Positions 39,014-50,419 are shown, counted from the stretch's first letter. The stretch is DNA of 64,000 bases from Gloeomargarita sp. SKYB120 (GCA_025062155.1 JANXAM010000011.1:1-64000); one strand, 5' to 3'. Notes: a model not told the origin generated them from the sequence alone. Numbers and translations: made by a program.

Positions 39014-40465
39014 ATGGTGGAGAAGAAGGACTTTCGCCGGCTAGACAAAGCCGTTTGGGAATTGCCAAAAGAGGCACACCCAGATATGCGAGTTCCCGCC
39101 CGCATCTTCGCCAGTGCGGAGATGTTGGATGCCGCTTTCCGCGACCGAACGGCACAGCAGTTGGTCAACACAGCTACTTTGCCCGGTGTTCTCAAATATG
39201 CGATGGTGATGCCTGATTTCCATGAGGGCTACGGTTTCCCTATCGGTGGTGTCGCAGCAATGGACGCGAAGACGGGTGTTATCTCCCCTGGCGGAGTCGG
39301 CTACGACATTAATTGCGGCGTCCGGCTGATGGCTTCCCACCTAGAGAAGGAGGAAGTCATGCCTTACCTTCGGGACTTGACCAACGCCCTCTACCGGGCT
39401 TGCCCCAGCGGTGTGGGTGAGTCTGGGCGCATTGAGGTCTCCTCACGCGAACTGGATGAACTCATGGTAGAAGGGGCCCGCTGGGCGCTGAAGCAAGGTC
39501 TAGCGCGGGAGGAAGACCTGGCCCACACCGAAGAGGAAGGTACGCTCCCCGGCGCTGACCCTAGCAAGGTGAGCGCCCGCGCTCGGGAACGGGGTGGCGA
39601 CCAGATTGGCTCGCTGGGTGCGGGCAATCATTTCCTAGAGATTGACGTTGTGGAGGAAATTTTTGATCCCGAAGTAGCGAAAGCCTTCGGCCTGCAGGAA
39701 AACCAGATTGTCGTTCAGATTCACTGTGGTTCTCGCGGCTTCGGCCACCAGATTTGCGACGACTACGTCAAAGGTTTCCAGTCATCTGTCCGCAAGTACG
39801 GCATTTCCATTCCCGACCGGGAACTGGTCTGCGCACCTATTGACTCTCCAGAAGGCCGGGCTTACTACAGCGCCATGGCTTGCGCGGTCAATTACGCCTT
39901 TGTCAACCGTCAAGTGTTAGCGATGGGTGTCCGGGAGGCCTTCCGGGATGTCCTTCGGGGCAAGGTTCGCAACTATGACCTCTACCAGGTCTACGATGTG
40001 GCCCATAACATCGCCAAATTTGAAGAACACGAGATAGATGGCAAGCAGGTGAAGGTCTGTGTCCACCGCAAGGGAGCCACGCGCGCCTTTGGTCCAGGCC
40101 GTCCTGAGGTGCCGGAGGCGTACCGAGACGTAGGCCAGCCAGTCCTTGTCCCTGGTTCTATGGGGACGGCGTCCTACGTACTAGTGGGGACCAAGAAGGC
40201 CATGGAACTCTCCTTCGGGTCCACCTGTCATGGTGCGGGGCGGGTGATGAGCCGAGCCCAAGCACTGAAGAAAATCTGGGGTCCAGACCTAAAGCAAGAG
40301 CTGGAAGAAAGAGGGTTGGTCATCCGGGCTGGAAGCACCAAGGGATTAGCAGAGGAGGCGCCAGTAGCCTACAAGGATGTCAGCCAAGTCGTGGAGGTGG
40401 TCCAGAGTGCTGGATTGGCTCGGAAAGTCGCTCGGTTGCGTCCCTTAGCTGTCATTAAGGGATAG
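39014..40465 (+). CDS. rtcB: RNA-splicing ligase RtcB
   Basis: RtcB joins RNA 2',3'-cyclic phosphate (or 3'-phosphate) ends to 5'-OH ends using GTP and Mn2+. The 483-residue protein keeps all metal and catalytic residues: D98 and C101 in GYDINCG, H206 in GAGNHF, H237 in IHCGSRG, H331 in DVAHN, and the guanylated H406 in STCHGAGR, with K482 near the end (AVIKG). The length equals that of archaeal-type enzymes. With archease upstream it forms a complete tRNA-splicing or RNA-repair module. It sits inside an IS-rich island, suggesting horizontal acquisition. Confidence 0.97.
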   Translation: MVEKKDFRRLDKAVWELPKEAHPDMRVPARIFASAEMLDAAFRDRTAQQLVNTATLPGVLKYAMVMPDFHEGYGFPIGGVAAMDAKTGVISPGGVGYDINCGVRLMASHLEKEEVMPYLRDLTNALYRACPSGVGESGRIEVSSRELDELMVEGARWALKQGLAREEDLAHTEEEGTLPGADPSKVSARARERGGDQIGSLGAGNHFLEIDVVEEIFDPEVAKAFGLQENQIVVQIHCGSRGFGHQICDDYVKGFQSSVRKYGISIPDRELVCAPIDSPEGRAYYSAMACAVNYAFVNRQVLAMGVREAFRDVLRGKVRNYDLYQVYDVAHNIAKFEEHEIDGKQVKVCVHRKGATRAFGPGRPEVPEAYRDVGQPVLVPGSMGTASYVLVGTKKAMELSFGSTCHGAGRVMSRAQALKKIWGPDLKQELEERGLVIRAGSTKGLAEEAPVAYKDVSQVVEVVQSAGLARKVARLRPLAVIKG

Positions 40466-40543
40466 TCTGGTTTCCAAACGAGTGGGGACAGGCAAAGGCC
40501 CGCAGCGTCAGGGTCATGTTTTAAGTCCCTGAGTGCAAATGCC

Positions 40544-40647
40544 TATAGCTAAGCACATAATGCTTGACATAAGGGACGACTGAAACCTCTGCAGTTACAG
40601 GGTTGGCTGCTACTTGCGTGCGACAAATTAAGTGCTTTCTGCTCTAA
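40544..40647. mobile_element. MITE-like element 1
   Basis: This is a roughly 100-bp non-coding element. It begins TATAGCTAAGCACATAATGC and ends, read on the other strand, TAGAGCAGAAAGCACTTAAT; the inner parts of these ends match at 10 of 11 positions. The first 28 bp agree at about 21 positions with the left end of the IS630-type copy at 40936, including TTGACATA. It has TA at both ends. Confidence 0.65.
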
Positions 40648-40750
40648 TATAGCTAAGCACACAATGTTTGGCATGAGCTACAACTGGAGACCTTGACGCT
40701 TCTGCCTTGCCCGCCGTCCAAACACGCCAACTTAAATGTTTTCTGCTATG
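40648..40750. mobile_element. MITE-like element 2, directly adjacent
   Basis: A second element in the same orientation begins TATAGCTAAGCACACAATGT and ends TTAAATGTTTTCTGCTATG. The ends match element 1 while the middle has diverged. The two are abutted in tandem, sharing a TA at the junction. Confidence 0.65.
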
Positions 40751-40935
40751 GCAATAGAGCAGCGGCTATTTCGGTCTGATTGACTGCTATTTACTTGTTT
40801 AAAGTGATTGAGAAAGCACCTGGTTTCTTTGTTAAGCTTAACTACTTCCAAGTTAGACGGTAGTAAAATAAACAGGACGGGCATTAAGTAAAAATTAAAC
40901 TGAGAAAGGTCTTTATTAAACCAATCTTTAACTGC
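40751..40935. other. AT-rich gap with no recognisable gene
   Basis: About 185 bp of AT-rich DNA between the MITE-like pair and IS copy C. There are no long open frames. It contrasts with the G+C-rich coding DNA elsewhere in the window and fits accumulated mobile-element debris. Confidence 0.5.
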
Positions 40936-41786
40936 TATGGCTAAAAACGTTTAGCTTGACATAGAATAGGGCTGATGAGTTCATAGAGGTTTTTCATGTC
41001 TAAGCCTTACAGCACAGATATGCGTCAGAAAGCCATTGAAGCGGTTGTGGGGGGTGCGACACTGGTCGAAGTGAGCTAGATGTTCAACATCGGGTATCAT
41101 ATGTTACAACGCTGGCTCAAGCAATGGTCTGAAACGGGTGATTGCTTACCAGAAGGAGCATAGTCATAAATTTCGCAAGTTTGTCGAGGCGAATCCCAGT
41201 CTGACCCAGAAGGAAATGGCGGCTAGTATGACGATTTGTAGGGCGCTTAATCAAGAGCGACAGGTGTATCTAGAGAGAATGAAGGATGTGAAGCCGGAAG
41301 AAGTAGTTTATTACCAGCAAGCAGTTTATGAGTATGGCTGGGGTGTAAAAGGGGAAAGAGTTTATGGCAAAAAAGAGTGAGTATGATGGGTGGTTATTAT
41401 CTGGGGAGATTAATTGAACCATTGATATGGATAGGTAACTGCAATTTACAGCTGGTTTTAACTTGGTTATGTGAGTGGTTACTACCAGCCATTGAACATG
41501 GTAAAAAGATGATGTTGGATAATGCTAGTTTCCATCGGTCTAAGGTCATCAAGCATGTGGTGGAGTCGGCTGTGTGTGAACTGATACATTTGCCCAGATA
41601 TTCACCAGATGTGCATCCGATTGATTGAGCAAAAGGTGTATAAGCTACAGGTGAATGCAATCGAAAATCTGCAACCTTATGGTCAATGAAACTATCCGTA
41701 GATTATGTCATGTTTTGTGATTTTATCTATAGGATAACGGTAACCCAAATGCAACCGCGCTTTGAGCATTAGGTTTTACTGGCTTG
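40936..41786 (+). mobile_element. Decayed IS630-type element (copy C)
   Basis: The left end, TATGGCTAAAAACGTTTAGC followed by TTGACATAGAATAGGG, is nearly identical to the element end at the window start. The right end, TTAGGTTTTACTGGCTTGA, resembles those of copies A and B. It is about 850 bp. The right end reaches almost to the rRNA methyltransferase gene. Confidence 0.8.
40996..41627 (+). pseudogene. IS630-type transposase remnant with early amber stop
   Basis: The start MSKPYSTDMRQKAIEAVVGG is intact, but TAG at codon 28 (41077-41079) ends it. Further on, LQRWLKQWSETGD and, in other frames, MMLDNASFHRSK with the second DDE aspartate can be read. The region of the first aspartate is degraded and the final glutamate is replaced (PID then stop). 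The gene cannot make an active transposase. Confidence 0.8.
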
Positions 41787-41804
41787 ACTCCCTGCGGGTT
41801 CGAT

Positions 41805-42707
41805 ATGGTTCGATATACTGATGAGAATGTACTGACGGTGGATGACTCTCGAATGCCGGCTTCTGCTCCTGTTCCGAAACCCAAACGACGTGTCATAACC
41901 CGCCCCCGACCGGCGGCGAAACCGTCCCCTTCTAACCCGCCCGAATTGACGGACTACATTTACGGGCGGCACACGGTCTTGGCGGCATTGGAGCAAAACC
42001 AGCCCTTGAACCGGGTGTGGATCCTGCCGCAACTGCGCTATCACCACCGGTTTCAGCCCTTGCTTACCCAGGCCCAGGCGCGCGGCACCGTTATTGACCA
42101 GGTGGACGCTCAGCGGTTGGACCAGCTGACCCACGGCGCGAACCACCAGGGCGTTGTGGCGCAGGTCAGCCCCTATCAGTACTGGGATTTGGGGCAATTT
42201 CTGGAGCATATTCGTTCTCAGCCCCAGCCCTTGGTGGTTCTGGCGGAGGGCATTATGGACCCCCAAAACCTGGGAGCGATTATCCGCACGACGGAGGCCA
42301 TGGGCGGTCACGGCGTCATCATTCCCCAGCGGCGGTGTGTGGGAGTCACCAGCACGGTGGCGAAGGTAGCTGCCGGTGCGCTTAGCCATCTGCCGGTGGT
42401 GCGCGTGGTCAACCTGACGCGGGCGTTGGAGGAGCTGAAAACGGCTGGGTTCTGGAGCTATGCCCTGGTGCCGGAAGCGCCGACGCCTCTATACGACGTG
42501 CAATTTGCCAACGCCGTGGCCTTGGCGGTGGGTTCCGAAGGCCCTGGGTTGACCTTGAACCTGCGCCGCCACTGCGATGTGTCTCTGTGCATTCCTCTGA
42601 GCGGCAAAACTCCTAGCCTGAACGCAGCTATCGCCTGCGGCATGGCCCTCTACGAAGTCCGTCGCCAACACCAACCCGCTCGGCTGCTCACACCTGTCGC
42701 CAAGTGA
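41805..42707 (+). CDS. rlmB: 23S rRNA (guanosine-2'-O-) methyltransferase, RlmB/TrmH family
   Basis: The 300-residue SPOUT protein has the substrate-binding N-domain from about 40 (YIYGRHTVLAALEQN) and the three knot motifs: DPQNLGAIIRTTEA, VGSEGPGL, and CIPLSGKTPSLNAAIA. RlmB methylates G2251 of 23S rRNA; close SpoU proteins act on tRNA, so the precise target is inferred. The first 35 residues are basic and proline-rich. The frame opens at TTG 41784 inside the IS end. ATG 41805 is the first plausible start, and ATG 41853 is another. Confidence 0.87.
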   Translation: MVRYTDENVLTVDDSRMPASAPVPKPKRRVITRPRPAAKPSPSNPPELTDYIYGRHTVLAALEQNQPLNRVWILPQLRYHHRFQPLLTQAQARGTVIDQVDAQRLDQLTHGANHQGVVAQVSPYQYWDLGQFLEHIRSQPQPLVVLAEGIMDPQNLGAIIRTTEAMGGHGVIIPQRRCVGVTSTVAKVAAGALSHLPVVRVVNLTRALEELKTAGFWSYALVPEAPTPLYDVQFANAVALAVGSEGPGLTLNLRRHCDVSLCIPLSGKTPSLNAAIACGMALYEVRRQHQPARLLTPVAK

Positions 42708-42743
42708 CCCACAGCAGGCAGCATCGAAACAACCGGCCAATTC

Positions 42744-42781
42744 GCTACAAAAGTTTAAGAAGAGTTACAAAAATTTAGTAT
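42744..42781 (+). promoter_or_regulatory. Tandem HLR1-like sites upstream of the DUF1816 gene
   Basis: GTTACAAA-AA-TTTAGTAT (42764-42781) fits the RpaB-binding HLR1 consensus of two (G/T)TTACA(T/A)(T/A) units with a 2-bp gap at 14 of 16 positions. GCTACAAA-AG-TTTAAGAA, 20 bp upstream, is a weaker copy. A TAGAAT -10-like hexamer follows at 42791-42796. Confidence 0.45.
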
Positions 42782-42852
42782 CGCTTTAGGTAGAATCTAG
42801 GTAAAACGCTTTGGGGTTGGGCAACTTGCGTGTGGATGTTGCGGGTGGGATC

Positions 42853-43170
42853 ATGAGATTTAAAGATTCGTTTCGGGAACTGTATATTTCGGTGCTGGAG
42901 CGGGTCGGTTTGGCCTGGTGGGTAGAGATGCGGACAGCGCAGCCCCCTTGCCTGTACTACTTTGGGCCGTTTGCCACCCGCGCGGAGGCGGAGGCGGCGC
43001 AGCCAGGGTATTTGGAGGACTTGCTGGGGGAACAGGCTGAAGGGATTACCTGGACGATTCGCCAGTGTCGTCCATCGGTGCTGACGATTGAAAATCCACC
43101 AGGGGACGCACCTGCCAGCGTCAACGGTCAGTCAGCGGCGGCTCCCAAGCCAGAGCTGCCTTTGGGATAA
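42853..43170 (+). CDS. DUF1816 protein
   Basis: The 105-residue protein has the DUF1816 core WWVEMRTAQPPCLYYFGPF, EAEAAQPGYLEDLLGEQAEG and a conserved CRPSVLTIENPP. The family is found widely in cyanobacteria; its function is unknown. The last 25 residues are low-complexity. I chose ATG 42853 because the domain begins there. The 3' end overlaps the hpnB-like gene by 43 bp, tail to tail. Confidence 0.8.
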   Translation: MRFKDSFRELYISVLERVGLAWWVEMRTAQPPCLYYFGPFATRAEAEAAQPGYLEDLLGEQAEGITWTIRQCRPSVLTIENPPGDAPASVNGQSAAAPKPELPLG

Positions 43171-44309
43171 ACTCGGCCTTTCCAGGCGCTGCCTTTTCCC
43201 TGCCAATGACGGCGAGCGGAGTCCAGGGTCATCAAGGTGTAGAGCGCCGCCGCTAGGGGCAAGGTGAACCCCCAGTGCCAGGGTAAGTTGTACCAGCGCA
43301 GGGTGGGGGCATACAGCGCTGCCATCAGTCCCCAGGTCGCCAGGGCAAGGGCCGCCCACAGCCACTGTCCGGTCAGACCGCCCCACAAGCTTCCCACTGG
43401 CGGCCCCAGGTACACCAGGCTCATGCCCAGGACGGTGCCCAACAGCCGCCAGGGAGAGTACTGCAACTGGGTAAACGCGGTGCGGGTCACCATTTGCCAG
43501 ATGCTGGCCAGGGAACCGTAGCGGCGCACGCTCACCGTTTGGTCTGTCAAGCCTAGCCACAAGGAAAACCCCAACCCCTTGACTCGTTGCGCCAAGGTGC
43601 AGTCGTCAATCAGGGCGTTTCGCAAGGAAGCAAATCCCCCCAGCCTCCGGAGAATCTCGCTACGCAGCAAGATACAACCTCCAGCGGCAGCAGCGGTTGG
43701 ACGCTTGGAGTCGTTGACCCAGGGAAACGGGTAGAGCTTTTGGAAAAAGAACACAAACGCGGGGAGCAGCAGACGGTCCCACCAGGACACACAGCGCAGC
43801 TTCACCATCCAGGACACCAGGCCCAGGTCTTCCGTTTCCGCCTTGCTCACTAAACGCCGGAGGCCATCGGGCGCATGACAAATATCAGCGTCCGTCAGCA
43901 ACACATACTGATATCGTTCGCCTTGGGATTGGATTGCTTGCCAGCCCTGCTCCAGCGCCCAAAGTTTCCCCGTCCAACCCGTCGGCAGGGGCACCCCAGC
44001 CAGCAAGTACACCGGATGTCGGCTCGTCTGGGCGATGGATTGAATGATGCTGGCCGTCTCATCGTCACTCTGGTCATCAATGACCCAGATGGCCAAGGCG
44101 CCGGGGTAATCCTGACACCCGAGGCTAGGCAGGGTCTGGGGCAAGGTCTCTGCTTCGTTGCGCGCCGGGACCAACACGGCAACGCTCGGCCAGGCACGGA
44201 GCGTTCTCACAGCAGCCGGCAGCACCTGGTCCGCTCGCCAGAAACCGCCTCGGAACCAGGCCATCCCGAGCCAGGCCAGTCCCGCCAGTCCCACCAAAAG
44301 CGCCAGCAT
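43128..44309 (-). CDS. hpnB: Glycosyltransferase family 2, HpnB type
   Basis: The 393-residue membrane glycosyltransferase has the GT2 fold: AVLVPARNEAETLPQTLPSL, WVIDDQSDDET, and the metal-binding LLTDADI. The HpnB-specific stretches are LPAFVFFFQKLYPFPWVND, AAAAGGCILLRSE and ALIDDCTLAQRVKG. An N-terminal membrane helix and two or three C-terminal helices are visible. HpnB is named for its association with hopanoid gene clusters; the substrate is not established, and no other hopanoid gene is nearby. ATG 44309 was chosen on the family N-terminus. Confidence 0.85.
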   Translation of the reverse strand: MLALLVGLAGLAWLGMAWFRGGFWRADQVLPAAVRTLRAWPSVAVLVPARNEAETLPQTLPSLGCQDYPGALAIWVIDDQSDDETASIIQSIAQTSRHPVYLLAGVPLPTGWTGKLWALEQGWQAIQSQGERYQYVLLTDADICHAPDGLRRLVSKAETEDLGLVSWMVKLRCVSWWDRLLLPAFVFFFQKLYPFPWVNDSKRPTAAAAGGCILLRSEILRRLGGFASLRNALIDDCTLAQRVKGLGFSLWLGLTDQTVSVRRYGSLASIWQMVTRTAFTQLQYSPWRLLGTVLGMSLVYLGPPVGSLWGGLTGQWLWAALALATWGLMAALYAPTLRWYNLPWHWGFTLPLAAALYTLMTLDSARRHWQGKGSAWKGRVYPKGSSGLGAAAD

Positions 44310-44348
44310 CTTGCTATCGTCAAAGCGTCTCCCTTCATTATCCCGGCT

Positions 44349-45116
44349 ATGCGCCGCAACAATCTCGCCTACTACGACCAGCACGCCGACCAGTGGTGGC
44401 AACCTGGCAGTTCCCTAAACCTGCTGGCCCATCTCAACCCCGGTCGCTTCCAGTTTTTTGACCAGTTTGTCTCCGACTGGCGGGGCGTGCGCGTGCTGGA
44501 CGTGGGCTGCGGCGGCGGCCTGACCTGCGAATTTTTGGCCCGGCGAGGCGCCCTTGTCTCCGGCGTTGACCCGTCAGCGGCTTCGATTGCGGTGGCGCGG
44601 GAGCATGCCCAACGTCACGGGTTATCCATTGACTACCGCCTGGGGGTGGGGGAAGCCCTGCCCTATCCCGACGGCACCTTTCAAGTCGTGGTGTGTGTGG
44701 ATGTGCTGGAACACGTCCAGCGGGTGGACCAAGTGGTGCGAGAGTGCAGCCGCGTCCTGCAACCGGGCGGCCTGTTCCTTTTCGATACGATTAACCGCAC
44801 CTGGGAATCCCAGGTTTTGATGATCTGGTTGTTAGAAGATGTCCTACGCCAAATTCCCCCGGGAATTCACGACTGGGAGAAATTTATTACCCCTGCAGAA
44901 CTGACGCAATTTTTACAACAAGCCGGTTTTGAAAATATCTGCTACCGCGGGTTTGACCTGACCAACGGCGGTGACTGGCTGACCCTACTCAGGCTCCTGT
45001 TTATGGGCCTGCGACGGGTTGCTCAGCAGGGTTTATTGAAAGTACGATTTAATGACAATACCCGTGTGATGTACATCGGTAAAGCGGTCAAAGGCGCGGG
45101 TGTTCCCAAACCTTAA
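44349..45116 (+). CDS. UbiG-like SAM-dependent O-methyltransferase
   Basis: The 255-residue protein starts MRRNNLAYYDQHADQWWQPG and has SAM motif I VRVLDVGCGGGLTCEFLA, then VVVCVDVLEHV and FLFDTINRTWESQ. This is the UbiG pattern. UbiG acts in ubiquinone synthesis, which cyanobacteria lack, so a different quinone or phenolic substrate is likely here. The frame stays open far upstream, but only antisense to hpnB. The divergent hpnB start is just 39 bp away. Confidence 0.82.
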   Translation: MRRNNLAYYDQHADQWWQPGSSLNLLAHLNPGRFQFFDQFVSDWRGVRVLDVGCGGGLTCEFLARRGALVSGVDPSAASIAVAREHAQRHGLSIDYRLGVGEALPYPDGTFQVVVCVDVLEHVQRVDQVVRECSRVLQPGGLFLFDTINRTWESQVLMIWLLEDVLRQIPPGIHDWEKFITPAELTQFLQQAGFENICYRGFDLTNGGDWLTLLRLLFMGLRRVAQQGLLKVRFNDNTRVMYIGKAVKGAGVPKP

Positions 45117-45195
45117 ACCCATCTAAATTAATGCCGGTTTCCTGAGTCCCTAAAGCTAGAGTGATAGCAACGGCAATGCGCTGAGGAATTGAGTT

Positions 45196-47634
45196 ATGGT
45201 TGCGACGCCGACAAAGTCTGAAGTGAGCGATTTGAGCGCGTTTGGTCCTGCCCGTTCCACCATTACCGGCGCACCCCTGTCGCCGGTGGAGTTGCAGCAG
45301 TTACACGCCTTCTGGCGGGCGGCCAACTACCTAGCCGTCGGGATGATTTATCTCCAGGACAACCCCCTGTTGCGGCAGCCCCTGAAGCCGGAGCACATCA
45401 AAAATCGTCTGTTGGGCCACTGGGGGTCTAGCCCGGGGATTGCCTTTGTCTATACGCACCTCAACCGGGTGATCAAAAAGTTTGACCAGGATATGCTCTA
45501 CATTGTGGGGCCAGGGCATGGTGCGCCTGGATTCCTAGCGCCCTGTTACCTGGAGGGCAGCTACAGCGAGTTTTACCCCAATTGCAGCTTGGATGAAAGG
45601 GGGCTGCGGCGGTTTTTCAAGCAGTTTTCGTTCCCTGGCGGCATCGGCAGCCACTGTACTCCGGAAACGCCTGGTTCCATCCACGAGGGGGGCGAGCTGG
45701 GCTATGCCCTGTCCCATGCGTTTGGCGCCGCCTTTGATAACCCTAATCTGATTGTGGCGGCTCTCGTAGGAGATGGGGAAGCGGAAACCGGTCCCCTGGC
45801 GACTGCCTGGCACTCCAACAAGTTCCTCAACCCGATTCGCGACGGGGCGGTGCTCCCCATCCTGCACCTGAACGGTTACAAGATCAATAACCCCACGGTG
45901 CTGGCCCGCATCAGCCATGAAGAACTAGAAGCTCTGTTCCGGGGCTATGGCTACACGCCCTACTTTGTGGAGGGGTCGGAACCCGAGAGCATGCACCAGG
46001 CGATGGCAGCAACCCTGGACCACTGCATCACCGAAATCCACCGGATTCAAGCGGAAGCGCGCTCGACGGGTCGAACCGTACGTCCTCGCTGGCCAATGAT
46101 TGTGTTGCGCACACCCAAGGGCTGGACCTGCCCAGCCTATGTGGACGGCAAAAAAATTGAAGGGTTCTGGCGCTCCCACCAGGTGCCCTTGGCAGACGTG
46201 AAGCAGAATCCCGAACACCTGCGCATCTTGGAGGCATGGTTGCGCAGCTACAAGCCAGAGGAACTGTTTGACGAGCAGGGCGCGCCTCGACCGGAGGTGA
46301 TGGCTGCTGCTCCCACTGGCACCAAACGCCTAGGTTCGACGCCCTACGCCAACGGAGGACTCCTGCGGCGGGATTTGCGGATGCCGGATTTCCGCGACCC
46401 GAAATATGCCATCCAGGTCCCCAAACCAGCCACGATGGAGGCCATGAACACCAAACCCCTGGGGGCCTTCCTGCGGGATGTGATGGTCCTCAACCCCCAC
46501 AATTTCCGCGTGTTTGGCCCGGATGAAACCACCTCCAACAGGCTGGATGCAGTGTACGAGGCCAGTAAAAAATTCTGGATTGCCGAGTATTTCCCCGAGG
46601 ATGCCGACGGCGGGGAATTGGCACCCGATGGCCGGGTCATGGAATATCTCAGCGAACACACCCTTGAGGGCTGGCTCGAGGGGTACTTGCTCACGGGACG
46701 GCACGGCTTTTTCTCCACCTACGAAGCCTTTGTGCATGTCATTGACTCCATGTTCAACCAGCACGCCAAGTGGTTGGAAATGAGCAGTCACATCCCCTGG
46801 CGCCAGGCGATTTCCTCGCTCAATATCCTGATTACTTCGACGGTGTGGCGGCAAGACCACAACGGGTTTACGCACCAGGACCCAGGCTTTCTCGACTTGG
46901 TGGTGAACAAAAGTTCCAAAGTGACCCGGATTTACCTGCCGCCGGATGTGAACTCGCTGCTGTCGTGCGCAGACCACTGCCTGCGTAGCAAAAACTACGT
47001 CAATGTCATTGTCTGCGACAAGCAATTGCACCTGCAGTACATGAACATGGACGAGGCGATTCGCCACTGCACCAAGGGGCTGGGCATTTGGGATTGGGCC
47101 AGCAACGACCAGGGCAGCGAACCGGATGTGGTGATGGTCGGCTGCGGCGATATTCCCACCCAGGAGGCCCTGGCGGCCACCGCGCTCCTGCGCCAGGAGT
47201 TCCCCGACTTGAAGATTCGGTTTATCAACGTGGTGGACCTGTTCCGGCTGCAGCCCGAGAGTGAACATCCCCATGGCCTAAGCGACCGGGATTTCGACAG
47301 CTTGTTCACCCTCGATAAACCCATCATCTTCAATTTCCACGGCTATCCCTGGTTGATTCACCGCTTGGCCTACCGGCGGCATAACCATCGCAATTTGCAC
47401 GTGCGGGGCTACAAGGAAAAGGGGAGCATCAATACCCCCTTGGAGCTGGCGATTGCCAACAACATTGACCGGTTTTCTTTGGCGATGGATGTGATTGACC
47501 GGGTGCCGAAGTTGCAGGTCGCTGGGGCGCATGCCAAGGAGAAATTCCTGAACATGCAAATTGATTGCCGCAACTACGCCTACGAGCACGGGACAGATAT
47601 GCCAGAATTTGCCAACTGGCGCTGGCCGTTCTAG
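45196..47634 (+). CDS. xfp: Xylulose-5-phosphate / fructose-6-phosphate phosphoketolase
   Basis: This thiamine-diphosphate enzyme splits xylulose-5-phosphate or fructose-6-phosphate with phosphate to give acetyl phosphate. The 812-residue length is canonical. Signatures include [53 protein letters not shown], and the ThDP motif [19 protein letters not shown]. It bypasses pyruvate dehydrogenase in dark and heterotrophic carbon flow. It is followed by a strong terminator and then a lactate dehydrogenase-like gene. Confidence 0.97.
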   Translation: MVATPTKSEVSDLSAFGPARSTITGAPLSPVELQQLHAFWRAANYLAVGMIYLQDNPLLRQPLKPEHIKNRLLGHWGSSPGIAFVYTHLNRVIKKFDQDMLYIVGPGHGAPGFLAPCYLEGSYSEFYPNCSLDERGLRRFFKQFSFPGGIGSHCTPETPGSIHEGGELGYALSHAFGAAFDNPNLIVAALVGDGEAETGPLATAWHSNKFLNPIRDGAVLPILHLNGYKINNPTVLARISHEELEALFRGYGYTPYFVEGSEPESMHQAMAATLDHCITEIHRIQAEARSTGRTVRPRWPMIVLRTPKGWTCPAYVDGKKIEGFWRSHQVPLADVKQNPEHLRILEAWLRSYKPEELFDEQGAPRPEVMAAAPTGTKRLGSTPYANGGLLRRDLRMPDFRDPKYAIQVPKPATMEAMNTKPLGAFLRDVMVLNPHNFRVFGPDETTSNRLDAVYEASKKFWIAEYFPEDADGGELAPDGRVMEYLSEHTLEGWLEGYLLTGRHGFFSTYEAFVHVIDSMFNQHAKWLEMSSHIPWRQAISSLNILITSTVWRQDHNGFTHQDPGFLDLVVNKSSKVTRIYLPPDVNSLLSCADHCLRSKNYVNVIVCDKQLHLQYMNMDEAIRHCTKGLGIWDWASNDQGSEPDVVMVGCGDIPTQEALAATALLRQEFPDLKIRFINVVDLFRLQPESEHPHGLSDRDFDSLFTLDKPIIFNFHGYPWLIHRLAYRRHNHRNLHVRGYKEKGSINTPLELAIANNIDRFSLAMDVIDRVPKLQVAGAHAKEKFLNMQIDCRNYAYEHGTDMPEFANWRWPF

Positions 47635-47643
47635 TCGCTCCAC

Positions 47644-47688
47644 AAAGGGGGAGAAGTGCGTTTTGTTGCTGGCTTTTCCCCCTTTTTT
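47644..47688 (+). terminator. Terminator after phosphoketolase
   Basis: AAAGGGGGA-g-AAG (47644-47656) pairs with CTTTTCCCCCTTT, leaving one T unpaired, and is followed by further T. It lies 10 bp after the xfp stop. Confidence 0.85.
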
Positions 47689-47716
47689 GTCCTGATTAGG
47701 GGCAGGAGGAACGGGG

Positions 47717-48727
47717 ATGAAAGTGGCCGTATTTAGCACCAAATCCTACGACAGGCAATTTCTAGACGCCGCTAACCGGGAAGCGGGTCATCAACTCGTT
47801 TACTACGACGTGAAATTAGACGCGAGTACAGCAACCTTGGCGGGGGACGCCCAGGGCGTGTGTGTGTTTGTCCACGATGTGCTCGACCGGGAGACCCTCA
47901 GCATTTTGCATCGCCAGGGGGTGAAACTGATTGCCCTGCGGTGTACGGGGTTCAATAACGTGGACTTGCAGGCGGCGGCGGAATTGGGATTAACCGTTGT
48001 GCGGGTCACGGCCTATTCCCCCTACTCGGTCGCTGAACATGCCATCGGTTTGATTCTCACCCTGAGCCGGAAATATCACCGGGCCTATAACCGGGTGCGG
48101 GAGGGTAATTTTTCGTTAGAGGGATTACTCGGGTTTGACTTGCACGCGCGCACGGTCGGGGTCATCGGCACTGGGAAAATCGGCATGGTATTTGCGGAAA
48201 TTCTCCAGGGGTTTGGTTGTCGCCTGCTTGGTTACGATGTTTATCCCAACGACCGTTTTCCGCAGCTCAAAAACGCCCGCTACGTCATGCTCGACGAACT
48301 GTATGCCCAATCGGACATTATTTCGCTGCATTGTCCCCTGTTGCCAGAAACCTATCACCTGATTGACCAGAGGGCGCTGGACAAGATGAAGCCCGGTGTG
48401 ATACTGATTAACGTCAGTCGGGGGGCGTTGATTGACACGCGGGCGATGATTGACGGGCTGAAGTCGGGGAAAATTGGGGCGCTCGGTCTGGATGTGTACG
48501 AAGAGGAAGAAAATTTGTTCTTCCAGGACCTATCCACTCAAATTATCCAAGACGACTTGTTTCAACGGCTGTTGACCTTCCCCAATGTGATTGTGACTGG
48601 TCATCAAGCCTTTTTTACCCGCGAAGCATTAACGGAGATTGCCACTACGACCATTGCCAACTTGAGCGATTTTGAGGCCGGTCGTCTCTGTCCCCACGAG
48701 ATTCGCTACACTCCTAAAACTGCGTAG
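47717..48727 (+). CDS. ldhA: D-2-hydroxyacid dehydrogenase, D-lactate dehydrogenase type
   Basis: The 336-residue NAD-dependent dehydrogenase has the LdhA-like N-terminus MKVAVFSTKSYDRQFLDAAN and the Rossmann motif GVIGTGKIGMVFAE at about 149-162. The catalytic Arg lies in NVSRGALIDT, Glu in GLDVYEEEENLF and His in TGHQAFFTREAL. It most likely reduces pyruvate to D-lactate in fermentation. It lies between a terminator and pgm, with which it may share a transcript (19-bp gap). Confidence 0.93.
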   Translation: MKVAVFSTKSYDRQFLDAANREAGHQLVYYDVKLDASTATLAGDAQGVCVFVHDVLDRETLSILHRQGVKLIALRCTGFNNVDLQAAAELGLTVVRVTAYSPYSVAEHAIGLILTLSRKYHRAYNRVREGNFSLEGLLGFDLHARTVGVIGTGKIGMVFAEILQGFGCRLLGYDVYPNDRFPQLKNARYVMLDELYAQSDIISLHCPLLPETYHLIDQRALDKMKPGVILINVSRGALIDTRAMIDGLKSGKIGALGLDVYEEEENLFFQDLSTQIIQDDLFQRLLTFPNVIVTGHQAFFTREALTEIATTTIANLSDFEAGRLCPHEIRYTPKTA

Positions 48728-48737
48728 CCAACTGTGA

Positions 48738-50381
<1,644 letters not shown>

Positions 50382-50419
50382 GCGGCTACAATCGGTTTGA
50401 ACGTTTCTCCCCTGCATCC

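Noticed and set aside
43875-44348. N-terminal extension of the UbiG-like protein
   Set aside because: The extra 158 codons lie entirely antisense to the glycosyltransferase gene. The family N-terminus begins at ATG 44349.
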